Shown one piece after another: positions 33,681 through 45,849 of a DNA stretch of 64,000 nt. Every line of letters starts with the position of its first letter. The first letter of the stretch is position 1. Source of the stretch: Tetracentron sinense (taxonomy: Eukaryota; Streptophyta; Magnoliopsida; Trochodendrales; Trochodendraceae); contig CM026565.1 of assembly GCA_015143295.1 (NCBI GenBank), positions 17,680,548 to 17,744,547 of the forward strand, written 5' to 3'. The translations under genes were made by a program, and so were the position numbers. The notes under the pieces were generated by a model. It ran no database searches. It was not told the DNA's origin and saw only the letters and a program-made list of their open reading frames with translations.

Positions 33681-36065
33681 TGTCGCGACCCAAAACCCAC
33701 CCTAGGAGTTAGAGTGAACTTTGGATGACTAATCATACTTGCATGACTTGCTTGAACAAAAATAACCTGTAAAAGACCTGGAGCATCTACAATAGAGGAC
33801 ATAATAGCGGAAACATAACTACAAAGCACAACGGAAGACTTAACCAAAAACCTCTATGTATATATACACACGTGATCCAAGCTCGATACAAAAAAGAAAG
33901 TGCGGACATGCCCGCCAAAATTACATAAATATATTTGCTCATGCTCACCCACAGTTATTCACTCAGAATCTACCACAACCTAATAGTAGCCCTCGACCTG
34001 AGGTTCCTCCACAGGCTCCTCAACGTACTCCTCCTCTACCCATGGGCTCGGAGCACAGATATCAAAAGGAGCAGCTGCTCCGCTATCACCTGCCGACATA
34101 AGAAGTACAGCTGAGCATGGAATACTCAACATGTACCAAATGCTAACCAACAGTCATAGTACAACAACAATGATATACATATAAGCAGGAAGCAGTTAAT
34201 CTCATAACAGGAAAGTAAAGCAATTCATAATCATGCTTGCATTTTCATAAAAGCCGATAAAACCTCTTGAAATAGTCATGTACTTGACTTGACTTAAAAT
34301 ACTTGTTGCGTGCTTGAAATCTTGTCTAGTCTGTCTTGTCTTGTCGTATCATGTCGAGTCATGCGTGTCATGCCATGTCATGCTTGCTTGGAAAATAAAC
34401 TACTTGTGAGGGAAGGGAGACCCTTCTTCCTAAATGCTCATGCTCGCCATGCTATGTCTCTTGCTTTCTTGGAAAATAAACTACTTGTGAGGGAAGGGAG
34501 ACCCTTCTTCCTAAATGCTCTTGCTCGCCATGCTATGTCTCTTGCTTGCTTGGAAAATAAACTACTTTTGAGGGAAGGGAGACTCTTCTTCCTAAATGAT
34601 CATGCTTGCCATGCCATGTATCTTGCTTGCTTGGAAAATAAACTACTTATGAGGGAAGGGAGACCCTTCTTCCTAAATGCACTTGCGAGGGAAGGGAAAC
34701 CCTTCTTTATGAATGTTTGTCTTGTTCTTGCCAAAAGCGAGGTAAAACATATCTTAGGATGTGTCTCACCTCTAATTATCGTTCTTGAAAAACCTTGGTA
34801 AATAATGTCATGCATACTGTGCTCGTGGAATCGTGTTCAACCTTGCATTTGAATTTAAATATGACAATTGGGTAATTCACAATACATATAACATCAATAA
34901 TTTGAACAAGTCAACATTCATGCAATTTAGGGAAAATAAGGAAGCACACTATCATAGGCCCTAGCAATTTTCATAATTAATTAAGCATGCATTTCTCAAT
35001 TTATGATTTATTTTAGTCACCTTGGCATTTCATCAAACATGGGGTGTGTTCATTATTTATTAAGCCTACATCATGCTTTTCTAGGTGGGTTGATGCTCAC
35101 ATCACACATGTATGTTCATTATGGATACAATGCCCTTCCCCTTTTCATTCATCACATTATTCACACGGCATCCAATCGCCAATATCCATCTCCATTCACA
35201 CCATTCACACATTACAACTCATATTATAGTTATAGATGGGGGAAAAACAAAGAATAGAAAAGAAAAGAGAAAACTATAACTAAGAGGGTAGCACAAGGTA
35301 CCGACCTTGACAAATGAGGGAAGAAACCCCTTGCAAAAACGTGCGTGTGTTGCTGCCCTAGCTTGGAGAACGTGCTCCACGAGTGCTTGAGCCTTGATCT
35401 TGAAGGAAAACGAGCTTGAGGATGATTGTGGGTTCACAACGCCTTTGATTTCTCCCCAAATGCAAACCCTAGGTTAGGAAACCCCTTTCTCTTCTCTCCT
35501 TATCTCTCAAAGTCTCTACTTAGGGTTTATGAACCCTCAAATGCTCGGGCAAAGACTTTAAGGCTTGAGTGAAACGGCCAAAAGACGAAAACACCCTTAA
35601 TGAAAATTCTGCAAAAACGCGAAGACCGAGCGATCGGTGGTTATGACGGATTGATCGGTTGCCTACCGAGCGATCGGTGTTCCTGACTGAGTGATTGGTC
35701 GAAAACATGCTCTCTGGAAAATTTTCTCATACAAAAAAGTGCACCAGTCGATAGCGTCCTATCGATCGGTTTTGCACCGATCGATCGCTATAATGGACCG
35801 AGCGATCGGTGGTCTGCAGGTTTTTGGCACTGAGTCCATTTTTCACCCATTCTACTTCTATTCTAACATCTTCTAAACTTGACCAGGACCTCTTTAAAGC
35901 TTATAGGTTTTATTAAATAATTTATCTAATTAATTATAGCATTCTTGACACAATTCCATCGAAGTTTCAAAATCTCATTTCATGAAATTGAGATTATTGA
36001 GATTACAAAACACCATGCCTTGACACACATCCCAAGGCATATACAAAAAGTTTCGGGGCTCTACA
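33681..36065 (-). repeat. Tekay element, 3' LTR (left)
   Basis: 2,385 bp, TGTCGCG...CTCTACA on the plus strand, next to the polypurine tract. Holds an 81-bp tandem repeat (34380-34690) and a CGATCG cluster (35625-35815). Confidence 0.85.
34380..34690. repeat. 81-bp tandem repeat in the left Tekay LTR
   Basis: About four units containing TTGGAAAATAAACTACTTGT and GAGGGAAGGGAGACCCTTCTT. The unit is a multiple of three and so produces an open frame with repeated ENKLLVREGRPFFLNA, which I judge to be an artefact. Confidence 0.85.
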
Positions 36066-36164
36066 TCCTCCCCCCTTATAAAAATTTCGTCATCGAAATT
36101 TGGACGACACATGCGTTACAAACCAAAACAAATTTACAAGTCATATACAAAACCTTTACAAAAC

Positions 36165-37556
36165 TCATTCAAACAATTCCGGGTACTTCGCTTTGACTTC
36201 GGCCTCACGTTCCCATGTAGCTTCTTCTTGAGCATGATGCTGCCATTGCACAAGAACTAATAGGATAGATTTATTGCGAAGGACCTGATCTCTCCGATCC
36301 AATATATGAACCGGCCTCTCAACTAAAGTGAGATCCTCCCGTATTTCCAATGGCTCCAAGTATATGACATGCGAAGGATCCGTAATGTACTTCCGAAGCA
36401 TAGACACATGGAAAACGCTGTGAACTGCGGCCATGTGAGATGGAAGAGCTACCCTGTAAGTAACCTTACCAACTCGCGTGATGATCTCAAACGGGCCAAC
36501 ATATCGAGGACTAAGCTTGCCTCGCCTGCCAAATCTCATAATCCCCTTGCTAGGAGATACCTTCACGAAGACTTGATCCCCAACCTGGAATTCCAAGTCC
36601 CTGCGGCGTGTGTCCGCATAGCTCTTTTGACGATCTTGAGCGGCTTTCAACCGATCCCGGATGATCTTGACTATACTAGCAGTTTGATCGATCAACTCCG
36701 GACCCAACACCTTCCTCTCTCCTACCTCATCCCAATAGAGAGAAGACCTGTAGCCTCGCCCATATAAGGCCTCAAATGGTGCCATTTGGATGCTCGCCTG
36801 ATAGCTATTGTTATAAGCGAATTCAACCAAAGGCAAGTGCTCTTTCCAACTGCCCTTAAAATCCAGCGTACAAGCTCGAAGCATGTCTTCGATGATTTGG
36901 TTCACCCTCTTGGTTTGTCCGTCCGTTTGTGGATGAAAGGCGGTGCTGAAATCAAGTCGGGAACCCATGGCTTCCTGAAAACTCTTCCAGAACCTGGACG
37001 TGAATCTCGGATCCCGATCTGACACAATACTAACTGGCACCCCGTGTAGCCTAACAACTTCCTTGATGTACAGAACGGCCAACTGGCCAGAATTGAACGT
37101 GGTCCGATAAGGTAAGAAATGCGCGGACTTTTTCAAACGGTCCACCACAACCCATATCGCATCTGAGCCCCTTGACGTCTTTGGCAAGCCAACTATGAAG
37201 TCCATGGAGATGTTCTCTCATTTCCACTCAGGAATAGGAAGAGACTGTAATAGACCTGCGGGTCGCATGTGCTCTACTTTCACCTGCTGGCACACTAAAC
37301 ACCGTGCTATATATTCCGCAACATCCCTCTTCATATTCCGCCACCAAAAGTGACTCTTGAGGTTCCGGTACATCTTTGTACCCCCAAGATGCACTGTGTA
37401 TTTCGAACGGTGAGCCTCATCCATAATCTCCCTCTGAAGATCTGCATTGGCCTGAACACAAAGCCTTCCCTTGAATGTGATAGCACCTCGGCTAGTGAGA
37501 GAGAAGTCCTCACTACCCCTGGCAACTTTCTTCCCGGAAAGCCAACAATTCAGCAT
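36165..37556 (-). pseudogene. Tekay integrase with chromodomain
   Basis: Motifs in order: zinc-binding HHCC part (CLVCQQVK), core (MDFIVGLPKTSRGSDAIWVV, VSDRDPRFTSRFW, FHPQTDGQTKRVNQ), a GPF/Y-like stretch (YVGPFEIITRVG) and a C-terminal chromodomain (ILDRRDQVLRNKSI...QEEATWERE...YPELFE). In this clade the chromodomain is thought to steer insertion to heterochromatin. Part of a broken element. Confidence 0.85.
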
Positions 37557-37766
37557 CCATGGCTTGATATTCTTGGATCAAATCTATAATGTACGGCCGG
37601 ACCGTAACATTTGCCAAAATAGGACTACGGACAGAATCATTCACATTGATGTCCAGATTTTCCAAATCTTCCAATAGTCTCCATTCTCGCACTAACATAT
37701 GGGCTAATAACCCGGAGGTCTTCTACTCAAGGCATCCGCTACAATGTTTGCTTTGCCCGGGTGGTA

Positions 37767-38333
37767 TTAGATGGTGCAGTCATAGTCTTTCAAAAATTCC
37801 ATCCAACGCCGTTGCCGTAGATTCAGCTCCTTTTGGGAAAAGGGATACTTGAGACTCTTGTGATCTGTGAACACATAGAACTCCACCCTATGAAGGTAAT
37901 GACACCAAATCTTTAGTGCAAACATGACCCCCGCAAGCTCCAAGTCGTGCGTGGGATAATTCTTTTCATGCTCCTTCAATTGCTTGGATGCGTAGGCAAT
38001 GACTTTCTTGTGTTGCATGAGCACGCACCCAAGTCCAACGTGCGAGACATCAGTGTACACCTCATACCCACCATGTCCGGATGGCACAGTAAGGACGGGG
38101 GCCGTAGTAAGCCTCTTCTTCAGTTCTGTGAAATTGATCTCGCACTTATCGCTTCACACGAACTTCGCATTCTTCCTTGTCAAGTAAATGAGCGGTGCAG
38201 CAAGGCTAGAGAAACCCTCTACGAATCTCCTGTAATAGCCTGCCAACCCAAGGAAACTGCGTATCTCAGTGACAATCTTGGGCCTTGCCCAACTCATGAT
38301 TGCCTCTATCTTCTTCGGATCTACCGAAATACC
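37767..38333 (-). pseudogene. Tekay RNase H region
   Basis: [36 protein letters not shown] and [10 protein letters not shown] are RNase H blocks of gypsy elements. Part of a broken element. Confidence 0.8.
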
Positions 38334-39233
38334 TTATGTGGATACAACGTGGCCTAAGAATGCCACCTCTTCCAACCAAAACTCACACTTGCTAAGTTTG
38401 GCGTACAGCTTGTGCTCTCTCAGCATTTCCAAAGCAAGACGAAGGTCTCGCATGTGATCTTCCCGTGTTTGGGAATACACCAAGATATCGTCGAAAAACA
38501 TGATCACGCATCGATCCAGGTATGGCCGGAACACCCGGTTCATTAAATCCATAAAGGCCACCGGCGCATTCGTGAGACCAAACGGCATCACCAAGAACTC
38601 GTAGTGTTCGTACCGAGTCCGGAAAGCAGTTTTAGGCACATCCTTAGCCTTGATCTTCAACTGGTGGTAACTCGACCGAAGATCGATCTTAGAGAAAAAT
38701 CTCACTCCCTTTAACTGATCGAACAAGTCATCAATCCTAGGCAATGGATATCTATTCTTTATAGTGACTTTGTTCAACTGTCTGTAATCGACGCACATAA
38801 GCATCGAGCCATCCTTCTTCTTAACAAATAACACCGAGGCACCCCACGGTGAGACACTTGGTCGAATGAAACCAAGGCCTTGCAATTCCTCCAACTGAGT
38901 CTTTAACTCCTTGAGTTCAATCGGGGCCATTCTATATGGAGCCCTGAAAATAGGAGCTGTGCCTGGTGCAAGCTCGATCACAAACTCAATCTCTCTGTCT
39001 GGAGGCAATCCTGGCAACTCCTCTGGAAATACATCCAGGAATTCACTCACGACTGGGATAATCGAAGAGTCCTTTGCCTCGGGGTTTGCTAGGCTCAACG
39101 CCACAAAACGAGCAATTTCTCTACTTTTTAACCCTCGAAAGTGAAATGACTTGCCTTCCATTGGCCGGAAGAATACCATCTTTTTGAAATAAGCCACATG
39201 CCCATGATGTGTAGCTAACCAATCCATTCCCAA
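38334..39233 (-). pseudogene. Tekay reverse transcriptase
   Basis: Begins with the end of protease ([18 protein letters not shown]), then the RT blocks: [69 protein letters not shown], and a catalytic-box region of the form FFDDIL. Part of a broken element. Confidence 0.88.
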
Positions 39234-39677
39234 GATGACATCAAAGTCTTAAAATCCGAGGATGATTAGATCAACCGCCAACTCGTGGCTCCCCACTTGA
39301 ACTGCACTATTTCTATACACTTTATCCGCCAATACTATCTTGCCAAGAGGATTCGAAATGGCTAACTCCGGTTCTAGCTAACTAGGCTCCACAGAAAAGC
39401 CTTTTGAAAAACTCGGTGAGACAAACGAATGAGTAGACCCGGTATCAATCAATACTCGAGCCAAACATTCATTAACTAGTAAGGTTACTGAAATTTTAGC
39501 TAGCTAGGTCAATCTATGCATCAACAGCGTATACATATCGGTATATATACATATACTCATACCATATACGTACACAATCGAATAATCCATAACAAAAATT
39601 TAAGAAAAATTAAATAAACTACAACTGCGTACCTTGCACTACATCGTCAGATGCAAGTGCATCACCCTCTGTCAAGG
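39234..39677 (-). pseudogene. Tekay protease-side remnant
   Basis: Between the RT frame and the incomplete LTR. The minus strand resembles aspartic-protease sequence (VLIDTGSTHSF, near 39425-39445). No gag was recognised. Confidence 0.55.
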
Positions 39678-41508
39678 CCGATAAAACCTCTTGAAATAGT
39701 CATACACTTGACTTGACTTAAAATACTTGTTGCGTGCTTGAAATCTTGTCTTGTCTGTCTTGTCTTGTCGTATCATGTTGTGTCATGCGTGTCATGCCAT
39801 GTCATGCTTGCTTGGAAAATAAACTACTTGTGAGGGAAGGGAGACCATTCTTTCTAAATGCTCATGCTCGCCATGCCATGTCTCTTGCTTTCTTGGAAAA
39901 TAAACTACTTGTAAAGGAAGGGAGACCCTTCTTCCTAAATGCTCATGCTCGCCATGCCATGTCTCTTGCTTACTTGGAAAATAAACTACTTGTGAGGGAA
40001 GGGAGACCCTTCTTCCTAAATGATCATGCTTGCCATGCCATGTATCTTGCTTGCTTGGAAAATAAACTACTTGTGAGGGAAGGGAGACCCTTTTTCCTAA
40101 ATGCACTTGCGAGGGAAGGGAAACCCTTCTTTATGAATGCTTGTCTTGTTCTTGCCAAAAGCGAGGTAAAACATATCTTAGGATATGTCCCACCTCTAAT
40201 TATCGTTCTTGAAAAACCTCGGTAAATAATGTCATGCATACCGTGCTCGTGGAATCGTGTACAAACTTGCATTTGAATTTAAATATGACAATTGGGTAAT
40301 TCACAATACATATAACATCAATAATTTCAACAAGTCAACATTCATACAATTTAGGGAAAATAAGGAAGCATACTATCATAGGCCCTAGTAATTTCCATAA
40401 TTAATTAAGCATGCATTTCTCAATTTATGATTCATTTTAGTCACCTTGGCATTTCATCAAACATAGGGAGTGTTCATTATTTATTAAGCCTACATCATGC
40501 TTTTCTAGGTGGGTTGATGCTCACATCACACATGTATGTTCATTATGGATACAATGCCCTTCCTCTTTTCATTCATCACATCATTCACACGGCATCCAAT
40601 CATCAATATCCATCTCCATTCACACCATTCACACATTACAACTCATATTATAGTTATAGATGAGGGAAAAACAAAGAATAGAAAAGAAAAGAGAAAACTA
40701 TAACTAAGTGGGTAGCACAAGGTACCGAACTTGACAAATGAGGGAAGAAACCCCTTGCAAAAACGTGCGTGAGTTGCTGCCCTAGCTTGGAGAACGTGCT
40801 CCACGAGTGCTTGAGCCTTGATCTTGAAGGAAAACGAGCTTGAAGATGATTGTGGGTTCACAACCCTTTTGATTTCTCCCCAAATGCAAACCCTAGGTTA
40901 GGAAACCCCTTTCTCTTCTCTCCTTATCTCTCAAAGTCTCTACTTAGGGTTTATGAACCTTCAAATGCTCGGGCAAAGCCTTTAAGGTATGAGTGAAATG
41001 CCCAAAAGATGAAAACACCCTTAATGAAAATTCTGCAAAAACGCGAAGACCGAGCGATCGGTGGTTATGACCAATCGATCAGTTGCCTACCGAGCGATCG
41101 GTGTTCCTGACCGAGCGACCGGTCAAAAACATGCTTTCTAGACAATTTCCCTATACAAAAAAGTGCACCAGTCGATAGCCTCCGATCGATCGGTTTTGGA
41201 CCGATCGATAGCTACAATGGACTGAGCGATCGGTGGTCTGCAGGTTTTTGACATTGAGCCCATTTTTCACCCATTCCTACTATTGGGACCCATTCTACTT
41301 CTATTCTAACATCTTCTAAACTTGACTAGGACCTCTTTAAAGCTTATAGGTTTTATTAAATAATTTATCTAATTAATTATAGCATTCTTGACACAATTCC
41401 ATTGAAGTTTCAAATTCTCATTTCATGAAATTGAGATTATTGAGATTACAAAACACCATGCCTTGACACACATCCCAAGGCATATACAAAAAGTTTCGGG
41501 GCTCTACA
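39678..41508 (-). repeat. Tekay element, 5' LTR (right), incomplete
   Basis: Matches 34247-36065 nearly base for base, including the 81-bp repeats and CGATCG cluster. Confidence 0.85.
39804..40120. repeat. 81-bp tandem repeat in the right Tekay LTR
   Basis: The same array as in the left LTR, about four units, with a few base changes. Confidence 0.85.
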
Positions 41509-42330
41509 CTACTCCTCTTCTACCCTCAAATAAAAGAAACAAAAACTATGATGTCAATCAACACTGCGCCTTTCACCAAGGCCCAGGCCATGCAACAGAC
41601 TACTGCATCGGCCTCAAGTGTGCCATCCAGGATCTCCTGGATGAAGGTAGGGTTGAGCTAGTGCTAAGCAATGCTAGCATCAAACAGACACCACTGCCCC
41701 CACATAATAACCAGTTTAACTTCATACAGTGGGAAGAGCCCAGGGTAGGGCAGCCTAGACCTCTCGCACCGGCAGTAGACGATGGCTTCACCAGGCCCTT
41801 CTACAGACAACCAGTCATCATCCCTCTCCCTTTGTCAAATATGTAGTCTATTTAGGCTCCAGTTCAAATCCCTGCTCTCGAAACTGACAGAGAGCAGATT
41901 GTCTATATAATCCCTTGTCCCACCAATTGGCCCACGGCTCCAACCCAAGCCTCTTCTTCAACCGGCCTAGTCCGAATCCCTTACCTCTCATCTCAACCTT
42001 TTCCCCTCAACCATGTACCTGCTCCCTGCTCCCTCATCATCGAGAGCGAGAGCATAGCCAACCTAACCCATTTAGGCCTGGTGTACCAACCATCGGTAGT
42101 TGAGCTAGCAAAAGGGAAAGGAAAAGAGAAAGAAACAGAAGCAGTGAGGGTACCAGAACCTGAGAAAGAGGCGGTAGACTCTACAGTTCTGCTAAAGATT
42201 TTAGAGAAGGCAGAATAATTCAATGTTACTCAACAGCTGAGTAAAGTCCTCGCACAGATTTCAATCTTGGGTCTTCTTCTGACCTCCGAGCCATAGGAAG
42301 CAACTCCTCCGGATATTCAGCAACGCCCAT
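41509..42330 (+). pseudogene. Tat A gag, second part with zinc knuckle
   Basis: Continues the Ogre gag after the nested element. It has the knuckle HCAFHQGPGHATDYC and the following DLLDEGRVEL, typical of Ogre elements, then a Pro-rich linker. Fossil with several lesions. Confidence 0.8.
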
Positions 42331-42666
42331 GTGATACCTGACATAACGCCCGAGAAGCTGGGGCAAATGGTAGGGCAGGTCCTCGAACCCAAGGTCATTT
42401 CCTTCACGGAAGAAAAAATACCGGACAATGATAGGGACCATACCCGGGCCCTCTATATTACAGTACAGTGCATGGACAGAACCCTCTCTTCAGTGCTAAT
42501 TGACAACGACTCTAGCCTAAATGTCTGCACACTATCGACACTGCAATGCTTGGGTATGGATCTCAGCCAAGTCAAGAAGAGACCTATGACAATACGGGCT
42601 TTCGATAACTCAACAAGGCAGAATCTGGACGACATTGATCTGGCTATCAGAGTCGGACCTGCTTAA
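42331..42666 (+). pseudogene. Tat A aspartic protease
   Basis: Contains the protease block SSVLIDNDSSLNVCTLSTL, equivalent to VLIDxGSxLN in Ogre proteases, and MTIRAFDNS further on. Confidence 0.75.
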
Positions 42667-43422
42667 TTTACTACAAACTTTCAAGTGGTAAATGTCCCTG
42701 CCTCATTCACCTTGCTCCTATGGAGGCTGTGGATCCATACGGCCGAAGCCATTTCCTCCTCTCTGCACCAACGAATCAAATTTATCCAAGATGACCACCT
42801 GGTCGTAATTCCATAAGAGGATTTGGCAAGTTCCTTCAAGGACGTACAGGAGCTCGGGCAGGGCACATCCTTCATGTCATATCAATTCGAACAGGTCACT
42901 TCTATCGTCCAGATAGAAAAGCAGAACAAGAAGCAGATTTTGCCATTTGTCAGGATGATGGCGAAGATGAACTACCAACCAGGGGCAGGTCTTGGAGCCT
43001 AAAATCAGGGAATGAAGAAGAGATACACTCCTTCGCGTTACACCGCACCATTTGGACTGGGCTACAGGCCCATATATCAGGACTATCTCACAAAGCTCAT
43101 ACAAAAGAACAACCTGTCGACGAAACCAGAACCTCGACCCCACATCTCATTGACCTTCCCATTCGGAACCTTTGAGCCATACCCTACTGCACCCATTGCC
43201 TCAATCCCTCAGCCCAACGCCGAATTGTCAAGGAATCCAGACCCTGAGATCTTCAGCATGGCCACTTTGTTCAACGAGCTGACTGTCGAAGATGCTACAG
43301 CAGAAATAGAATGTCTGGCGGGAGAAGAGGTTTGCACCCTCTCTAACAGCGCGGAAGCGTCATCCAGTCGCCAGCCACTGATCCGTTGGTGGACTGAGGC
43401 TCTTACAATCGAGGTCAGCTAG
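42667..43422 (+). pseudogene. Tat A protease C-terminal part with G-patch-like motif
   Basis: The stretch MMAKMNYQPGAGLGA (about 42955-43000) looks like a G-patch, known downstream of the protease in some Ogre/Tat elements and in betaretroviruses. MKKRYTPSRYTAPFGLGYRP follows, an Ogre-typical sequence. Confidence 0.65.
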
Positions 43423-43790
43423 AACTGGGGCAGCAACAGTGCAGGAAAGGTCAAGCAGTGAACAAGCATCACCCTTCTTCTCCTTCTATTTCTCTTTGCT
43501 CCCGTTTACAAAATCCAAATGTCAGGCCATTGTCAGCCTCTTTTTTTGTTTGTTTGAGTCAAACTTTTGTAAACAATCATACTTGTTTTATAAATAAAAT
43601 CAGATCTTTTGACTCAAAAACATGTTTGCATCAAAACATTTTTGGCTGATGACGAAAATCACATGGACCCTTCCCCTGGACGGCCTAGTGTCCTGAAGCC
43701 ACCAAAAACAAAAAATCATAAGTATGCAAAACTTAGCTAATTGATTTGATGGGAAATCACCTGCACTAGGGCTATCCATGAAACCCTTCT
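43423..43790. other. Tat A non-coding gap between protease and RT
   Basis: No product recognised. Ogre elements are known to carry an intron between the protease and RT regions. The position of this gap fits that, but I did not identify splice sites. Confidence 0.4.
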
Positions 43791-43794
43791 GGAA

Positions 43795-45070
43795 TTGACA
43801 GAAGTGGAATATGACTCAGAGCAGGAAGAGGAACCACCCCAGGAACTCTTGGACCTTCTAGAACACAATGAGGGACTTCTGCAGTCAAACATCGAGGATA
43901 CCGAGACAGTGAACTTGGGATCCGAGAAAAACCCACAGCTAGTCAGGATTGGCACAAGCATGAGCTCCCAACAGAGGACAAATATGATCAACTTTTTGGA
44001 AAAGCTACAGTGATGTCTTCGCCTGGTCTTACGCAGATATGCCCGGCCTGGACCCATCATTGGTGGCACACAAAATGCCCCTGAACCCAGACGTTAGACC
44101 AATTAAGCAGAAGCTGAGACGAATGAGACCTGAATGGTCGCAGAAAGTCAAAAAGGATGTTGAAAAGCAGATCAATGCAGGCTTCCTGGTAGTAACAACC
44201 TACCCTGAATGGTTGGCCAACATAGTGCCCGTACCTAAGAAAGATGGTAAAGTCCGGATGTGTATCGACTATCGGAATCTAAACAGGGCAAGCCCCAAAG
44301 ACAATTTCCCTCTCCCACACATTGACATTCAGGTCGACAACACTACGGGGCATGAAACTCTCTTATTCATGGATGGTTTCTCCAGATACAACCAGATCAG
44401 AATGGCAGAGGAAGACATGGATAAAACCTCCTTCATCATGTCCTGGGGCATATTTTGCTATAAGGTCATGCCTTTCGGACTCAAGAATGCAGGGGCAACC
44501 TATCAAAGGGCTATGACGGCACTGTTTCATGATTTAATCCACAAGTCAACTGAGGTTTATGTGGATGACATTATTGTCAAATCGCCTACTGCCAGGCAAC
44601 ACCTAGAAGACCTAAAAAGACTCTGTGACAGACTCAGAGAGTTTGGCTTAAGACTGAATCCGGCTAAATGTGTCTTTGGAGCCATATCTGGAAAGCTCCT
44701 TAGCTTCATAGTCAGCAAGAGAGGTATTGAGATTGATCCAGCCAAAGCTAAGGCTATCATCGAAATGCCGACTCCCCAAACTGAAAAGGAGATCCGTAGT
44801 TTCCTGGGCAGAATTCAGTACATCAGCCGGTTCATCTCTCAGCTCATTTTGATCTGTGAACTGATCTTCAAGCTTCTCCAGAAGAACGTGCCGATAGTTT
44901 GGACAGAGGAATGTCAGGAAGCCTTTGACAGAATAAAGCAGTACCTACTCAATCCTCTAGTACTTATACCTTCTATGTTGGGACGACCCCTGCTACTCTA
45001 TATCTCAGTACAAGAAACCTCCATGAGGTGCGTCCTAGCACAGCACGACGAGACAGGCAGAACAGAGTAA
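43795..45070 (+). pseudogene. Tat A reverse transcriptase
   Basis: Acidic leader (EVEYDSEQEEEPPQELLD), then RT blocks: VAHKMPLNPDVRPIKQKLRR, WLANIVPVPKKDGKVRMCID, LFMDGFSRYNQIRM, FCYKVMPFGLKNAGATYQRA, and the catalytic box VYVDDIIVKS. Tat/Ogre-typical sequence. Confidence 0.88.
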
Positions 45071-45830
45071 GCTATTTACTACATCAGTAAATGCCTACTG
45101 GAGTATGAAGAGAGGTACAACCCTCTTGAGAAGACATGTCTGGCACTATTCTGGGCTACTCAGCAACTGCGGCACTATCTGCCTTCCTACCCAGTAATCC
45201 TGATCTCTCGGATGGATCCACTCAAGTACCTCCTGGAAAAGCCAGCCACCACCGAATGGATTACCCGATGGCTTATGATGTTGTTTGAATTCGACATCAC
45301 GTATATGACACAGAAGTCAATCAAAGGATAGGCGATAGCAGATCACTTGCCCATAGTCCAACAGAGAACTATGTCTCAGTACATGATCAGTTTTCAGACA
45401 AAGCCATCCTGTACATAGAAGCAGAAGAGCAAGAGTACTCCGGCTGGGAGTTATACTTTGATGGAGCTGCCAATAGTCACGGGCATGGGGTAAGAGCAGT
45501 CCTAATCTCACCCAAGGGAGCACACCTCCCTATTTCAGTCAAGCTAAAATTCAGATGCTCCAACAACGAAGTGGAGTACGAGGCGTGAATAGCCGGTATG
45601 AAAGAAGCCCTGGGCATTGGGATTGAAGAGGTCGACGTCTACGGGGACTCATCTCTAGTAATTTGCCAGGCAAATGAATCTTGGGCCATTCGAGAAGTAA
45701 GGCTAGTCCCATATTTAGCCTACCTCAACCTGCTGATCTCCCAGTTCAGAATAATCACATTCAGCCCCCGGGCTAAAAATCATAACAGGTTTGTCGATGC
45801 ATTGGCTACCCTCACCTCCATGGTTTAGAT
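45071..45830 (+). pseudogene. Tat A RNase H regions
   Basis: A first RNase H-like stretch (YYISKCLLEYEERYNPLEKTCLAL is its core, 45080-45150) and a second one with LYFDGAAN, VEVEYEA-like and DVYGDSSLVICQ blocks (45440-45830). Two RNase H domains are a known Tat-clade trait. Confidence 0.75.
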
Positions 45831-45849
45831 CCCCAAGGGCATCATGCTT

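Larger units (their letters stand above)
33681..41508 (-). mobile_element. Tekay/Del chromovirus nested in Tat A
   Basis: Outer ends TGTCGCGACCC (33681) and GGGCTCTACA (41508), flanked by CTACA and CTACT, a 5-bp target duplication with one change. Coding is on the minus strand: RT at 38334-39233, RNase H near 37767-38087, integrase at 36165-37556 with a chromodomain at its C-terminus. Order and chromodomain place it in the Tekay/Del clade. A polypurine tract (ATAAGGGGGGAGG on the minus strand, about 36066-36082) abuts the 3' LTR. No gag was recognised and the right-hand LTR is incomplete. The element is broken, with several lesions. The LTR pair looks about 96-97% alike by eye, so it is fairly young, and younger than Tat A. 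Confidence 0.9.

Noticed and set aside
34310-34801. 163-aa frame with repeated ENKLLVREGRPFFLNA (also 39734-40225)
   Set aside because: It is the 81-bp LTR tandem repeat, a multiple of three, lying in the LTR of the Tekay element.
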